Source of the DNA: Haloarcula ordinaria
GTDB lineage: Archaea; Halobacteriota; Halobacteria; Halobacteriales; Haloarculaceae
Reading direction: 5' to 3'
DNA length: 64,000 bases
Assembly (NCBI RefSeq): GCF_029338275.1
Contig: NZ_CP119789.1
Span: forward strand, 1,302,001-1,366,000
Shown: piece by piece, positions 33,480-42,641 of the stretch
Numbering within the stretch: the stretch's first letter is position 1
Layout of the letters: the number at the start of each line of letters is the position of its first letter
Notes under the pieces: generated by a model
What the model was told of the DNA's origin: nothing
The model's input: only the letters and a program-made list of their open reading frames with translations
The model's database searches: none
Translations under genes and position numbers: made by a program

Positions 33480-34316
33480 ATGAATTCCAGTACCGTTCTG
33501 ACAGTTCTGGTGGCACTGGTCGTGCTGCTCGCGGGCTGTGGCGGCGCTGCTGTCTCCGAAGACGGTGGCGACGGCGCGGCCGGGGGCAGTGACGGCTCAG
33601 ACGGCGACAGCGCGAGCGGCTCGGGCGGTGACGCCGGGTCGAGCGGGAGCGGGGACGACAGCGCCGACCAGTCGTTCGCCGTGACTGACTCGGAGCAAGC
33701 GCTCCGCGATGCCGGCAGTTTCACCGCGACCTGGACGTTCACGATGACCGACGCCAACGGAACGGAGGCCACGATGTCGAGCGCCTACGTCGTCGACCTG
33801 GACACCGAGCGCTCCCACGAGTCGTTCTCCATCGACGGCGAGGCCGAAGCCGTCGAGTTCGAGACGTTCTACGCCGACGGGATGGCCTACACGAAGCTCG
33901 GAGACGGGGAGCAGTCGTTCTTCCAGGTTCGACCGGACGACACCGACCTGGTCGAGAACGCACTCGCCAGGGCAATCACCGGCTACGACGAGTTCGACGA
34001 CGCCCAGTTCACCGGCACCGAGTCGTTCGACGGCGACACGGTCGATCGCTTCGTCTACTCCGACCCGGCGGTCTGGCAGCAGTACGGCACCGGGACGTTC
34101 GGCACGGAGCAGAACGTCACCGTCACCGACTTCACCGTCGTCGTCCTCGTCGACCAGAACGGACTGGCCCGCTCCACCGAGTGGACGGTGAACGGCGAAA
34201 CCGAAGCCGGAGAGACCGTCTCGGCCGGCTGGCGCTACACAGTGACGGACGTCGGTACGACGTCGGTCGAGGACCCCGACTGGCTCGACGCGGCCCGCGC
34301 ACAGAGTCAGGGGTAG
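33480..34316 (+). CDS. Haloarchaeal lipoprotein (DUF7537-like)
   Basis: A 278-residue lipoprotein. The signal ends in the lipobox LAGC (residues 17-20) and is followed by a Gly/Ser/Asp linker up to about residue 65. The soluble domain starts 'FAVTDSEQALRDAGSFTATWTF' and contains 'EFETFYADGMAYTKLGDGEQSFFQV', a layout seen in a large haloarchaeal lipoprotein family that recalls LolA/LppX-type half-barrels; I recall the label DUF7537. The ATG at 33480 is used rather than the overlapping GTG at 33477. The role is unknown; lipid or hydrophobe carriage is a guess from the fold type. Confidence 0.75.
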   Translation: MNSSTVLTVLVALVVLLAGCGGAAVSEDGGDGAAGGSDGSDGDSASGSGGDAGSSGSGDDSADQSFAVTDSEQALRDAGSFTATWTFTMTDANGTEATMSSAYVVDLDTERSHESFSIDGEAEAVEFETFYADGMAYTKLGDGEQSFFQVRPDDTDLVENALARAITGYDEFDDAQFTGTESFDGDTVDRFVYSDPAVWQQYGTGTFGTEQNVTVTDFTVVVLVDQNGLARSTEWTVNGETEAGETVSAGWRYTVTDVGTTSVEDPDWLDAARAQSQG

Positions 34317-34647
34317 CGCGATTTCGATAGGCCAGACGATTTCTGTTTTCCATCCCAGCGTCTGGCACTGAAACGCAATCTGGACTTCGCAGTGGGGACC
34401 GCCGGTCGTCCCTGCCCGCTATCGGACTGCACGGTCGAGCGAGTGGCTCCTGCCTATGACCGGCCGGTGTAATCCGTTCTCGTCGATTTCGACCGCGAAG
34501 CGCCCACAGACTGCCGGGTTGCTGTGTGCGTGCATTCGTTCACGAATCAGATTTGATATCGCGATATAGGATTTATCAGTGTCGACTCGAGCGGCGCTGA
34601 AGTCGTCACTCAGGTACCGTCGTCCCAGGAAACACCGAAATCTGCGC
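34317..34647. other. 331-base convergent gene-free region
   Basis: The lipoprotein (+) and RIO2 (-) genes end on either side. I see no ORF with haloarchaeal codon character. An AT-rich stretch (34530-34580) contains the perfect 12-bp palindrome ATATCGCGATAT (34556-34567) and a small inverted repeat ATTCG-N4-CGAAT (34533-34546). Either could belong to a terminator or to a short unannotated transcript. Confidence 0.35.
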
Positions 34648-35556
34648 TCAATCGAGGAACGGAGCCAGCGCCTCGAAGGTCTCTGTGGCGAGCGCGTCGG
34701 CGACGCCCTCGACGTCGACACCGCCCACGATGGCGGGGTACTTCCGGCCGAAGTAGCTCACGATGTTGTCCACGTCACGCGTTAGTAGTTCGCGAGCGTT
34801 CTCGTGGTCGGTCGGGACCGCCTGGGGCCAATCGAAGACGACGACGCCCTGGGTCGTGACGAAGACGTTGTACTCGCTCATGTCCGCGTGGACGAACCCC
34901 TCGTGGTAGGCCGACTGCATCTCTTCGAGCACGAGCTCCAAGATGGGGACGACCTGCTCGTCGGTGAGTCCCGTCCGGGAGAGCTCCACGCCGTCGACCT
35001 TCTCCATCACGATGGCGTGCCGGTTCGCGTCGATGGGCTGGGGGACCGAGACGTCGGGATACAGCGTCTCCAGGGCCTCGTACTCCCGTTCGGCGGCTTT
35101 TCGGGCGGTGTACTGCCAGGAGACGTGGTCGCGGTCCGAGGTGTAGTCCCGCTCGCGCATCACCTCCCGGAAGTTCGTGTAGCCCTCCCTGTGGAACTTC
35201 AGCGCCAGGGGTTTGTACGAGGTAACCTCGTAGACGTCGCTCTCCTTGCCCACTCCCAGGGGTGCGCCCATGCCTTCGATGGTATCGCGCTCGACGAACG
35301 TGTGTAACGCGAGCGCGTCGTAACCCTCGAAGGTGAGTTTGAACCCCTCGTACTGGATGGTCTTGCGTTCGATCAGGCCCCGGTCCTCACAGCGGTCCAG
35401 TCGGTAGTCGACGTTCTCCGCGGTCAGGCCGGAGAAGTCGGTGAGCTTCCCCCGGTCGACGAACTCGGAGAACCGCATCCCCTGTTCAACGCCAGACAGC
35501 AGGTGGAAGTCCTCGGCCTCCAGTTCGGCCATCACGGAAGCGACGTTCTGGACCAT
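34648..35556 (-). CDS. RIO2-type serine/threonine kinase
   Basis: A 302-residue RIO2 kinase, an archaeal/eukaryotic factor for maturation of the small ribosomal subunit. Residues 1-85 are the RIO2-specific winged helix ('LTDFSGLTAENVDYRLDRCEDRGLI'). The kinase part has the P-loop GVGKESDVYEV near 100, the ATP-lysine in ALKFHREGYTNF, the flexible loop 'RERDYTSDRDHVSWQYTARKAAEREY' in pieces, the catalytic HADMSEYNVFV near 222 and the metal-binding VFDWPQAV near 238. The ATG at 35556 is preferred to one seven codons upstream because MVQNVASVMAELE is the family-like start. Confidence 0.95.
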   Translation of the reverse strand: MVQNVASVMAELEAEDFHLLSGVEQGMRFSEFVDRGKLTDFSGLTAENVDYRLDRCEDRGLIERKTIQYEGFKLTFEGYDALALHTFVERDTIEGMGAPLGVGKESDVYEVTSYKPLALKFHREGYTNFREVMRERDYTSDRDHVSWQYTARKAAEREYEALETLYPDVSVPQPIDANRHAIVMEKVDGVELSRTGLTDEQVVPILELVLEEMQSAYHEGFVHADMSEYNVFVTTQGVVVFDWPQAVPTDHENARELLTRDVDNIVSYFGRKYPAIVGGVDVEGVADALATETFEALAPFLD

Positions 35557-35710
35557 TAGCGGGCTCTTAACGCCCAACTCGTAAAAGGGCGACGCGTTCG
35601 CCGGGATTCGGCCGATAAATCGACATCTGCTATATCAAAACGCCCGCTCGCAGGACGGCCTCGTCACTTGTGGGCGACGGTGCGAACACTCGAAACGGAC
35701 GAAAATTCGG

Positions 35711-36139
35711 CTACAGCGCCTCGAACTCGGCTATCGCCTCCCGCCAGCTCGCGGGAATCGGCCGTGGGGCCTCCTCGTCGCGGTCGTACGTGACGACCGT
35801 CGTCTCGCCGGTCGCGGCCACGGCGCCGTCGTCCCGGAGTTCGTACTCGAGGACGAAGCTCTTCTCGCCCATCCCGGCCACCCTGACACCGACGGTGACG
35901 CTGTCGGTCATCGTCACCGGCCGCTCGAAGTCGATTTCGAGGTTGGCGATGACGATACCGGTGCCACCGTCCGCACCGGTCGACAGGAGACTCGAACTGT
36001 TCTCCCGACCGACGACGGCCTCTAAGTAGTCGATACGGGCCTCTTCGAGGTACGTGCCGTAGGTGACGTTGTTGACGTGGCCGTAGCTGTCGATGTCCTT
36101 GTACCGCACCGCCACCTCGGTGGTGAACTCGAAGGTCAC
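35711..36139 (-). CDS. Acyl-CoA thioesterase, 4-hydroxybenzoyl-CoA thioesterase (YbgC) type
   Basis: A 142-residue hotdog-fold thioesterase. The motif RYKDIDSYGHVNNVTYGTYLEEAR (in two parts, about residues 11-33) carries the catalytic Asp (DIDSYGHVNN) of the YbgC/4HBT family. It would hydrolyse a short-chain or aromatic acyl-CoA. It starts with GTG at 36139 and overlaps the MsrA stop by four bases, so the two are translationally coupled. An adjacent thioesterase and methionine sulfoxide reductase have no obvious shared task. Confidence 0.88.
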   Translation of the reverse strand: MTFEFTTEVAVRYKDIDSYGHVNNVTYGTYLEEARIDYLEAVVGRENSSSLLSTGADGGTGIVIANLEIDFERPVTMTDSVTVGVRVAGMGEKSFVLEYELRDDGAVAATGETTVVTYDRDEEAPRPIPASWREAIAEFEAL

Positions 36140-36660
36140 GCCAGCAGCTCCGCGTGTTTCTCCTCGAGTTTCTCGAGTTTCGGCGGAATCGTCATCCGGC
36201 AGTACGCCTGATTGGGGTTCTTCTCGAAGTAGTCCTGGTGGTACGCCTCGGCGGGGTAGAACGTCTCCATGGGCTCGACCTGGGTGACGATGTCGTCGTC
36301 GTAGCCCGGCTGGATGTCGTCGATGAACGCCTCGACGGTCTCGCGCTGGTCGTCGTCGTGGTAGAAGACGGCCGACCGGTACTGTGTCCCGACGTCGTTG
36401 CCCTGCCGGTTCAGCGTGGTCGGGTTGTGGGTGGTGAAAAAGACCGCCAGTAGTTCCTCGTAGCCCACCACGTCGGGGTCGTAGGTGATCTGGACGCACT
36501 CGGCGTGGCCGGTCTCCTCGCGACAGACGGCCTCGTAGCTCGGGTCGGCGACGTGGCCGCCGCTGTAGCCCGAGACGACGTCCGTGACGCCCTTGACCTG
36601 CTTGAAGACGGATTCCGTACACCAGAAGCAGCCGCCGGCGAACGTTGCTTGTTCGGTCAT
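36136..36660 (-). CDS. msrA: Peptide methionine sulfoxide reductase MsrA
   Basis: A 174-residue MsrA that reduces methionine-S-sulfoxide in oxidised proteins. The catalytic GGCFWCTESVF is at residues 9-19, 'GYSGGHVADPSYEAVCREETGHAECV' (in pieces, 32-57) is the family's conserved loop, and Cys near residue 155 (NQAYCRM) is a candidate resolving cysteine. The ATG at 36660 gives the usual short start MTEQATFAGG. It precedes and overlaps the thioesterase gene and follows the nuoCD gene on the same strand after 54 bases. Confidence 0.95.
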   Translation of the reverse strand: MTEQATFAGGCFWCTESVFKQVKGVTDVVSGYSGGHVADPSYEAVCREETGHAECVQITYDPDVVGYEELLAVFFTTHNPTTLNRQGNDVGTQYRSAVFYHDDDQRETVEAFIDDIQPGYDDDIVTQVEPMETFYPAEAYHQDYFEKNPNQAYCRMTIPPKLEKLEEKHAELLA

Positions 36661-36714
36661 CTGACGTGAATAGGCGCGCGAGACAGAAAACAACCTCGGC
36701 GGCCCCTGTCGTGG

Positions 36715-38355
36715 TCACCGGTCCACGTCGCCCATGATGGGGTCGAGGCTGCCGAGCGTGGCCACGAGGTCGGGGACGTACTCCCCGCGGACCATCTCGG
36801 GGAGCACCTGGACGTGCGAGAACGACGGGCCGCGAATCTTGAAGCGGGCGGGTGTCTCGGTGCCGTCGGTCCGGATGTAGATACCCAGTTCGCCTTTCGC
36901 AGCCTCGACGGCGCGGTAGATCTCCCGGTCGGACTCCGGGCGGATTGTCCGGGGGACGTTCGCCTGGATTTCGCGGTCGGCCTCGGGCCAGTCTTCCAGC
37001 AGGTCGACGCACTGGTCGATTATCTTCGCGGACTCCTCGACCTCCCTGAGTCGGACGAGCAGGCGGGCGAAGTTGTCGCCCTCGTCCTCGGTGACCACCG
37101 ACCAGTCGAGCTCGTCGTAGTAGCCGTAGGGGTCGTCGCGCCGCAGGTCGTAGTCGACGCCAGACCCGCGAGCGACGGGCCCGGTACAGCCGTAGGCCCT
37201 GGCCGTCTCCGCGGGGAGGTGGCCGGTGTCGACCGTGCGAACCTGCAGGACCTCGTTCCCGGTGAGCATCGTGTGGTACTCCTGGAGTTTCTCGGGGAGG
37301 CCATCGAGGAACGTCCGGATGTTCTCGAAGAACTCCTCGCGGGGCTCGGGCAGGTCCCACGCGACCCCACCAAGCCGGAAGTAGTTGAACATCAGGCGCT
37401 GGCCGGTGAGGTCCTCGAGGATATCCTGGACCAGTTCCCGGTCGCGGACACCCCACTGGAAGACAGGTGTGAACTCGCCGACGACGTCCAGCGCGTAGGT
37501 CGCGGCAGCGAGCAGGTGGCCGAGGATGCGCGAGAACTCCCCGCACATCGTCCGGATGACCTGTGCGTACTCGGGGACGTCGATGTCGACGAGCGATTCC
37601 GCGGTGCGGGCGTAGGCCCACTCGTTCAGGAGGCCGGCCCCGCTCCAGTCCCAGCGGTCGGGGTAGGGCATAATCTGGTGGCGGTAGGTCTTGGACTGGC
37701 ACATCTGCTCCTCGCAGCGGTGGATGAAGCCGATGTCGGGCTCGACGTCGGCGACCTGTTCCCCGTCCAGCGACACCTCCAGATGGAGGACGCCGTGGGT
37801 CGACGGGTGGTGGGGCCCAACGTTCAGGTGTAGGGTGTCCGGTCCCGCCCGCCGGTCTTCGAGGATACGCTCGTGCTCGCGGTAGGTGACGATCTGTGGC
37901 TGGTCCTGGTTGTAGTCCTGCGAGAGCGGGTGGCCCTGCCAGGTCTCGGGCAGCAGGATACGCCGGAGGTCCGGATGCCCCTCGTACTCGATACCGACGA
38001 GGTCGTAGGCCTCGCGTTCGTGCCACGCCGCCGTGGGATAGACGGGCGCGGCGGACTCGCTTCCCGGGTCGTCCTTCGTGGTCGGGACGACCACCGACAG
38101 TTCCGTCGTGGGTTCGTCATACTTGCGCAGGTGGTAGATGGACTCGTAGCGGTCGTCGTACTCCTGTGCTGTGACGGAGGCGCAGTGGTCGAGGCCGGAC
38201 TCGGTCTTGAGCGTCGACAGCACTGCCTGGACCTCGTCGGCCCGAACGACGATTGCGGGGGCGTTCTCGTGGTCGTCGGCCCGGGCGACGTGTTCGCGGA
38301 CGGGGTCGATCAGCGACGTCGGCTCGGCAGCGTCGGAGAGGGCTGTCTGTGACAT
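36715..38355 (-). CDS. nuoCD: NADH dehydrogenase-like complex I subunit CD fusion, stand-alone
   Basis: A 546-residue fusion of a NuoC-like 30-kDa domain (about residues 20-165, ending with the ERE-YDLVGI and 'PDLRRILLPETW' motif) and the NuoD 49-kDa domain (about 185-546). The latter shows 'LNVGPHHPSTHGVLHLEVSLDGE', 'DIGFIHRCEEQMCQSKTYRHQIMPY' in pieces and the C-terminal 'SLDPIMGDVDR'. This is the quinone-side peripheral module of complex I. In haloarchaea it normally sits in a nuoA-N operon; here no other nuo gene is near. It may be a second copy or the only one at a relocated site. The ATG at 38355 starts MSQTALSDAAEPTS. Confidence 0.9.
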   Translation of the reverse strand: MSQTALSDAAEPTSLIDPVREHVARADDHENAPAIVVRADEVQAVLSTLKTESGLDHCASVTAQEYDDRYESIYHLRKYDEPTTELSVVVPTTKDDPGSESAAPVYPTAAWHEREAYDLVGIEYEGHPDLRRILLPETWQGHPLSQDYNQDQPQIVTYREHERILEDRRAGPDTLHLNVGPHHPSTHGVLHLEVSLDGEQVADVEPDIGFIHRCEEQMCQSKTYRHQIMPYPDRWDWSGAGLLNEWAYARTAESLVDIDVPEYAQVIRTMCGEFSRILGHLLAAATYALDVVGEFTPVFQWGVRDRELVQDILEDLTGQRLMFNYFRLGGVAWDLPEPREEFFENIRTFLDGLPEKLQEYHTMLTGNEVLQVRTVDTGHLPAETARAYGCTGPVARGSGVDYDLRRDDPYGYYDELDWSVVTEDEGDNFARLLVRLREVEESAKIIDQCVDLLEDWPEADREIQANVPRTIRPESDREIYRAVEAAKGELGIYIRTDGTETPARFKIRGPSFSHVQVLPEMVRGEYVPDLVATLGSLDPIMGDVDR

Positions 38356-38442
38356 CTCGGTTGCTCCCGTTTCGCGTCCCCACCCCCTCGGTCTGGTGCC
38401 CCATCGGCGAGGCTTCTTTATGAGGGGGATCGAACGCCCGCT

Positions 38443-39117
38443 GTGAAGTACGTCAGCCTCTCGCTCACGATGGACGCCGACCACCGCCATCCGATGCATC
38501 AGTTCGTCGTGGAGCACGACGGCTACGAGGCGAGCTACCTCGTACGCGGGAACGAGGTCGGCGCGGACGTCCAGACGCTGCTCTTTCACGTCGACGGCTA
38601 CCCGCCCGACCCCTACCGGGCGGCCCTGGAGCGCGCGGAGTCGGTCGTGGAGTACGCCATCTCGACGTGTCCGGACGAGACGTTCTTCCTCTACGTCAGA
38701 GACCGCCCCTCAGAGACGGACCGCGACCTCGTCGACTCGCTCCTGCAGGTCGGCCTCGTCCTCGTCTCGCCCGTCGCCTACCGGGCCGACGGGACGGTCG
38801 AACTCACGCTGGTGGGGCCCGGCGGGACGGTCCAGCGCGCGCTGGACGCGCTGCCCGACGAGGTCACGGCCGACGTCAGGGAGGTCGGCGCGTACGCGAG
38901 CCGCCGACTGGATACGGCCGCGACGCTGACCGACCGGCAGTTCGCAGCCGTCTCGGCAGCGGTCGAGTGTGGGTACTACGACGACCCCCGACAGGGGACC
39001 ACGGAGGCGGTGGCTGCCCGACTGGACTGTACACCCAGTACCGCCGCCGAACACCTCCGGAAAGCAGAGGCCCGCGTCATGGCGCGACTCGTCGACACCG
39101 ACACTCGACAGCCGTAG
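38443..39117 (+). CDS. Bacterioopsin activator-type HTH_10 regulator
   Basis: A 224-residue regulator starting at a GTG (38443). The N-terminal 150 residues form the alpha/beta sensory part common to the family. The C-terminal 55 residues are the HTH_10 (bat-type) DNA-binding domain: 'LTDRQFAAVSAAVECGYYDDPRQGTTEAVAARL', then 'CTPSTAAEHLRKAEARVM'. It is divergent from nuoCD, sharing an 87-base promoter region, so it may regulate that gene. Haloarchaea carry dozens of these proteins; the signal sensed is unknown. Confidence 0.88.
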   Translation: MKYVSLSLTMDADHRHPMHQFVVEHDGYEASYLVRGNEVGADVQTLLFHVDGYPPDPYRAALERAESVVEYAISTCPDETFFLYVRDRPSETDRDLVDSLLQVGLVLVSPVAYRADGTVELTLVGPGGTVQRALDALPDEVTADVREVGAYASRRLDTAATLTDRQFAAVSAAVECGYYDDPRQGTTEAVAARLDCTPSTAAEHLRKAEARVMARLVDTDTRQP

Positions 39118-39156
39118 CCCGCAATCCATATCCGCTCGCCCGACCTACCACCGGCG

Positions 39157-39954
39157 ATGACCGACCTTTCGGCCCTCGAGTGGCGCGTCGTCGGCGAGGA
39201 GCGCCGCCCGGGGCCACTGACGATGGCCCTCGAGGAAGTCGCCGCCGAGACCGCGGCCGACGGCGGCCCGGCCACTGTCAGAGTGTACCAGTGGCCGGAT
39301 ACGCTCTCGCTTGGCTACAACCAGGACCCCGAGACCATCGACTGGGACTACTGCGACCGCGAGGGTATCGAGGTCACCCGGCGGCCGACGGGCGGGGGCG
39401 CAATCTACCACGACGCGGTCGGCGACATCTCCTACGGTATCGTCGCCCCCGCCGAGGCGGTCCCGAGCGACCTCATGGAGTGTTACGAACTGTTCTGCGA
39501 ACCGGTCCTGACGGCGTTCGCCGGGATGGGCGTCGACGCCGACTTCGTCGACGCCGAGCGCGAGGCCATCTACCATCCGGCGTGCTACCTGCGGGCGCTC
39601 CACCCCGCCCACGACATCGTCGGCCCCGACGACCGGAAGGTGAGCGGCAACGCCCAGTACCGCCAGCGCGACGCCGTCATCCAGCACGGGTCGCTCTCCT
39701 TTTCGCTGCGGCCCGAGCGCCACTGCGGCTGTTTCGTGGGCGACCCCGACCCCGCCCGGTTCCGCGAGCGCGTCGGCGCGATAGACGAGTACGCCGACAT
39801 CTCACGGGCTACGGCCGTCGAAACGCTCCGGTCGACGCTCGCCGAGTGGGCCGGTGCCAGCGAGGGCGGCTGGACGGACGCAGAGCTCGACCGGGCTCGT
39901 GAGATTGCCGACGAGAAGTACCGGTCCGACGACTGGGTCCGTCGCTCGCCGTGA
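39157..39954 (+). CDS. Lipoate-protein ligase A family protein
   Basis: A 265-residue BPL/LplA/LipB-fold protein. The hallmark RRPTGGGAIYHD is near residue 71, and KVSGNAQYRQRDAVIQHGSL near 161 carries the conserved lysine. LplA members transfer lipoate, octanoate or a related acid to a lysine of an acceptor protein. In haloarchaea the acceptors are the E2 subunits of 2-oxoacid dehydrogenase complexes or GcvH; none is encoded nearby. Full-length LplA has an additional C-terminal domain, absent here, so a partner protein or an octanoyltransferase role is possible. Confidence 0.88.
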   Translation: MTDLSALEWRVVGEERRPGPLTMALEEVAAETAADGGPATVRVYQWPDTLSLGYNQDPETIDWDYCDREGIEVTRRPTGGGAIYHDAVGDISYGIVAPAEAVPSDLMECYELFCEPVLTAFAGMGVDADFVDAEREAIYHPACYLRALHPAHDIVGPDDRKVSGNAQYRQRDAVIQHGSLSFSLRPERHCGCFVGDPDPARFRERVGAIDEYADISRATAVETLRSTLAEWAGASEGGWTDAELDRAREIADEKYRSDDWVRRSP

Positions 39955-40007
39955 CCCGGCCCGCCGACTCCGGAACCTCTTTGCCGCCCGGAATCTGACC
40001 CCGGACC

Positions 40008-40841
40008 ATGGTACGAGTCGGCGCACACACCTCCATCGCGGGCGGCGCGTTCAACGCCGTCGAAGAGCAGGTCGAGTACGGCGGCAACTGCGGGCAGATA
40101 TTCTCCCACTCGCCGCAGGTCTGGCAGGACCCCAACATCGAGGACGAGGAAGCAGAGCGGTTCCGGTCGCTCTCCGAGGAACACGGCGTCGGCCCGTGGG
40201 TCATCCACTCGTCGTACCTCGTGAACCTCTGTACGCCGAAAGACGACCTCCGCGAGAAGTCCGTCGACTCCATGCAGAAGGAGGTCGATGCGGCCGACAA
40301 ACTCGACATCGACTACGTCAACGTCCACCTCGGCGCCCACACCGGCGCGGGCGTCGACGGCGGCCTCTCGAACGCCGCCAGCGCGCTCGACGAACTCGAC
40401 GTGCCGGACGGCGTCACCGTCCTGGTCGAGTCCGACGCCGGCAGCGGGACGAAACTCGGCGGCGACTTCGAACACCTCGCGACGGTCCAGGCGCGGACCG
40501 ACCAGGACATCGAGTTCTGCCTCGACACGGCCCACGCGTTCGCGGCGGGCTACGACCTCTCGACGCCCGAGGGTGTCGAGGAGACGCTCGCGGCGTTCGA
40601 CGAGGTGGTCGGGCTCGACCAGCTGGCCTGCGTCCACCTCAACGACTCGAAACACGCCTGCGGGACCAACAAGGACGAACACGCCCACGTGGGCGAGGGC
40701 GAGATCGGCGAGGACGGAATGCGTGCGTTCGTCAACCACGACGCCGTCGCCAACGTTCCGCTGGTGCTCGAGACGCCCACGGAGGACGGGAAGAGCTTCC
40801 AGTGGAACATCGAGCGGGTCCGCGAACTGCGCGGGGAGTAG
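40008..40841 (+). CDS. nfo: Deoxyribonuclease IV (endonuclease IV)
   Basis: A 277-residue AP endonuclease of the Nfo family. '[20 protein letters not shown]', '[13 protein letters not shown]', '[21 protein letters not shown]', '[17 protein letters not shown]' and '[25 protein letters not shown]' (each as separate pieces) supply the histidines, Asp and Glu that bind the three zinc ions. It incises abasic sites in DNA repair. The gene is separate from its neighbours by 50 and 51 bases and is complete. Confidence 0.95.
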   Translation: MVRVGAHTSIAGGAFNAVEEQVEYGGNCGQIFSHSPQVWQDPNIEDEEAERFRSLSEEHGVGPWVIHSSYLVNLCTPKDDLREKSVDSMQKEVDAADKLDIDYVNVHLGAHTGAGVDGGLSNAASALDELDVPDGVTVLVESDAGSGTKLGGDFEHLATVQARTDQDIEFCLDTAHAFAAGYDLSTPEGVEETLAAFDEVVGLDQLACVHLNDSKHACGTNKDEHAHVGEGEIGEDGMRAFVNHDAVANVPLVLETPTEDGKSFQWNIERVRELRGE

Positions 40842-40892
40842 CCCCCGCCGCCGACCACTGTCCTTTTGCCCTCGACCCGACTGCCTGGGAGT

Positions 40893-41681
40893 GTGCGCCG
40901 ATTCTCCGCCGACTACCTGGAGACCACCCGAACGGGGATGTGGGCCGACTCCCGCGAGGCGCTGTCCGACCTCCGGTTAGCCGACTGTCAGCGGGTGCTC
41001 GACGTCGGCTGTGGAACCGGCGAACTCACGCGCGTCCTCCGCGAGGAGACCGGCGGGACCGTCGTCGGACTCGACGCCGACGCGGGGCTCCTGGCCGAGG
41101 TTCCCGGGCCGACCGTCCGCGGCGACGCCACGCGTCTGCCTTTCGCCGACGACGCGTTCGACCTGGTCGTCTGCCAGGCGCTGCTCATCAACCTGCCCGA
41201 CCCAGAGGCGGCCGTCCGGGAGTTCGCCCGCGTCGCGAGCGACCGGGTCGCGGCCATCGAGCCGAACAACGCAGCCGTCACCGTCGAGTCGACCGTCGAC
41301 AGCGAGCCGATTCTGGCCCGACGCGCCCGGGAGTACTTCCTCGACGGCGTCCGGACCGACGTGACGCTGGGCGCGGCGACGGCCGACGTCTTCGAAGCCG
41401 CCGGTCTGGCGGTGGTCTCGACGCGCCGCTACGACCAGCGCCGTATCGTCGAACCGCCCTACGACGAACCGTCGGTGCGGGCGGCACAGCGCAAGGCGAC
41501 CGGCGAGGGGCTGGCGGCCGACCGCGAGACCATCCTCGAAGGCGAGACGACGCCCGCTGAATACGACGCGCTTCGCGAACAGTGGCGCGAGATGGGGCGC
41601 GACGTCGTCACGCAGATGCAGGCCGGCGAGTACGAGCGCCGCGAAACCACGCCCTTCTTCGTCACGGTCGGTCGGGTGTAG
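40893..41681 (+). CDS. Class I SAM-dependent methyltransferase
   Basis: A 262-residue methyltransferase. Motif I is VLDVGCGTGELTRVL (near residues 34-48), followed by the acidic end of beta 2 (GLDADAGLL), 'GDATRLPFADDAFDLVVCQALLINLP' in pieces and a UbiE-like continuation. The GTG at 40893 is chosen because a TATA-like CCTTTTGCC (40862-40870) lies about 23-31 bases upstream; an in-frame TTG at 40866 would fall inside it. The 3' end overlaps the convergent membrane protein gene by 20 bases. The acceptor is unknown. Confidence 0.87.
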   Translation: MRRFSADYLETTRTGMWADSREALSDLRLADCQRVLDVGCGTGELTRVLREETGGTVVGLDADAGLLAEVPGPTVRGDATRLPFADDAFDLVVCQALLINLPDPEAAVREFARVASDRVAAIEPNNAAVTVESTVDSEPILARRAREYFLDGVRTDVTLGAATADVFEAAGLAVVSTRRYDQRRIVEPPYDEPSVRAAQRKATGEGLAADRETILEGETTPAEYDALREQWREMGRDVVTQMQAGEYERRETTPFFVTVGRV

Positions 41682-42186
41682 CGCGCTTCGTCGCCTCCCG
41701 ACCCGTCGACGGTACGGCGTAGCCGGCCAGCCGGTAGAGCGCCACGTCGAGGAGGCCGAACGCGAGCCCCAGGAGCGCGCCGACCGGCGCGGCGACGACG
41801 ATGCCGAAGACCGTTATCAGTGCGGCCGACAGCGGTTCGAGGGAGGTGGTGAACACGCGTGGGACCACCGCGAGGGCCACGACGCCGAGCAGGAACGTGA
41901 TGCCTGTGGCGGCCCCCGAAGCGAGCCCCCGGAGTGCGAGCGTCCGCAGTCGCGTCTCGGCGAGCGTCGCCCCCGAGAGCACCCACCGGACGGCGAGGCT
42001 CACGAGGAGCCAGAGGTAGCCGAAGACGGCGAGGCCGAGGGCCGTGTTCAGCCCCCCGAGCAGGTCACCGAGGGCACCGCTCGCGTGGGCGGCGAGTACG
42101 GCGACCAGGACGAACAGCGTCACGTCGACCGTCCCCAGCGCCCACGCGGTCAGCGTCCAGCCGTCGTCGGCCAGCCAGTCAGCCAT
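41662..42186 (-). CDS. Hydrophobic membrane protein of unknown function
   Basis: A 174-residue protein with four or five predicted membrane segments: about 12-35, 48-68, 85-105 and 118-150, and a short basic C-terminus. I do not recognise a family motif. Its start overlaps the end of the upstream CopD-like gene by eight bases, so they are one operon. Its end overlaps the convergent methyltransferase gene by 20 bases. Confidence 0.65.
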   Translation of the reverse strand: MADWLADDGWTLTAWALGTVDVTLFVLVAVLAAHASGALGDLLGGLNTALGLAVFGYLWLLVSLAVRWVLSGATLAETRLRTLALRGLASGAATGITFLLGVVALAVVPRVFTTSLEPLSAALITVFGIVVAAPVGALLGLAFGLLDVALYRLAGYAVPSTGREATKRATPDRP

Positions 42187-42604
42187 GCGCCAGCACCTCC
42201 GCGAGGACGACGAGGGCGAGCAGCGAGACGGTCGTCACGCCGTACAGCCGGCCGACGGACTGCAGCTGTGCGGTCCGACGGCGACCGCCGTCGTCGGCGC
42301 GGACGACCGCGAGCGTTCGCACGGCCGACCCGACGACGACGGCGAGGACGACCAGCAGTTTCACGAGGAAGGTCTGGCCCCAGGCCGTCGCCGGCCCGGG
42401 CGCGCCGAGCGCGCCGAGGTTCCCGACACCGGTGACGACGACGACGCCGAGGGCCGCCCAGAACCCCCACTCGTACCGTCGAGCGAGGGTCAGGTCAGAG
42501 AGCGCTCCGCTCCGGTAGCCGTACCACACCGCGAGCGTCCCGCCGACCAGCACCGCCATCGTGAGGACGTGGAGGGTTCGAATCGCGAGGGACAGGGGGG
42601 CCAT
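42179..42604 (-). CDS. CopD-like membrane protein
   Basis: A 141-residue membrane protein with four predicted segments. 'RTLHVLTMAVLVGGTLAVWYG' at the start, 'RRYEWGFWAALGVVVVTGVGNL' and 'FLVKLLVVLAVVVGSAVRTL' in pieces follow the pattern of the CopD/DUF2269-type four-helix domain, with a His in the first helix. CopD in bacteria is linked to copper handling, but small archaeal members are not characterised and no copper gene is adjacent. The next gene downstream overlaps by eight bases. Confidence 0.65.
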   Translation of the reverse strand: MAPLSLAIRTLHVLTMAVLVGGTLAVWYGYRSGALSDLTLARRYEWGFWAALGVVVVTGVGNLGALGAPGPATAWGQTFLVKLLVVLAVVVGSAVRTLAVVRADDGGRRRTAQLQSVGRLYGVTTVSLLALVVLAEVLAHG

Positions 42605-42641
42605 CGCTCGCCACTACGTGCGCCGGCCCAAAAGTGTCAGC

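Noticed and set aside
34419..34721. 100-residue frame in the lipoprotein-RIO2 gap
   Set aside because: Half of it is antisense to RIO2's end, its composition is not acidic, and no promoter or family supports it.
35711..38026. 771-residue frame covering thioesterase, MsrA and nuoCD antisense phases
   Set aside because: Only the last 142 residues are the thioesterase; the rest is Arg/Pro-rich shadow of MsrA and nuoCD in another frame.
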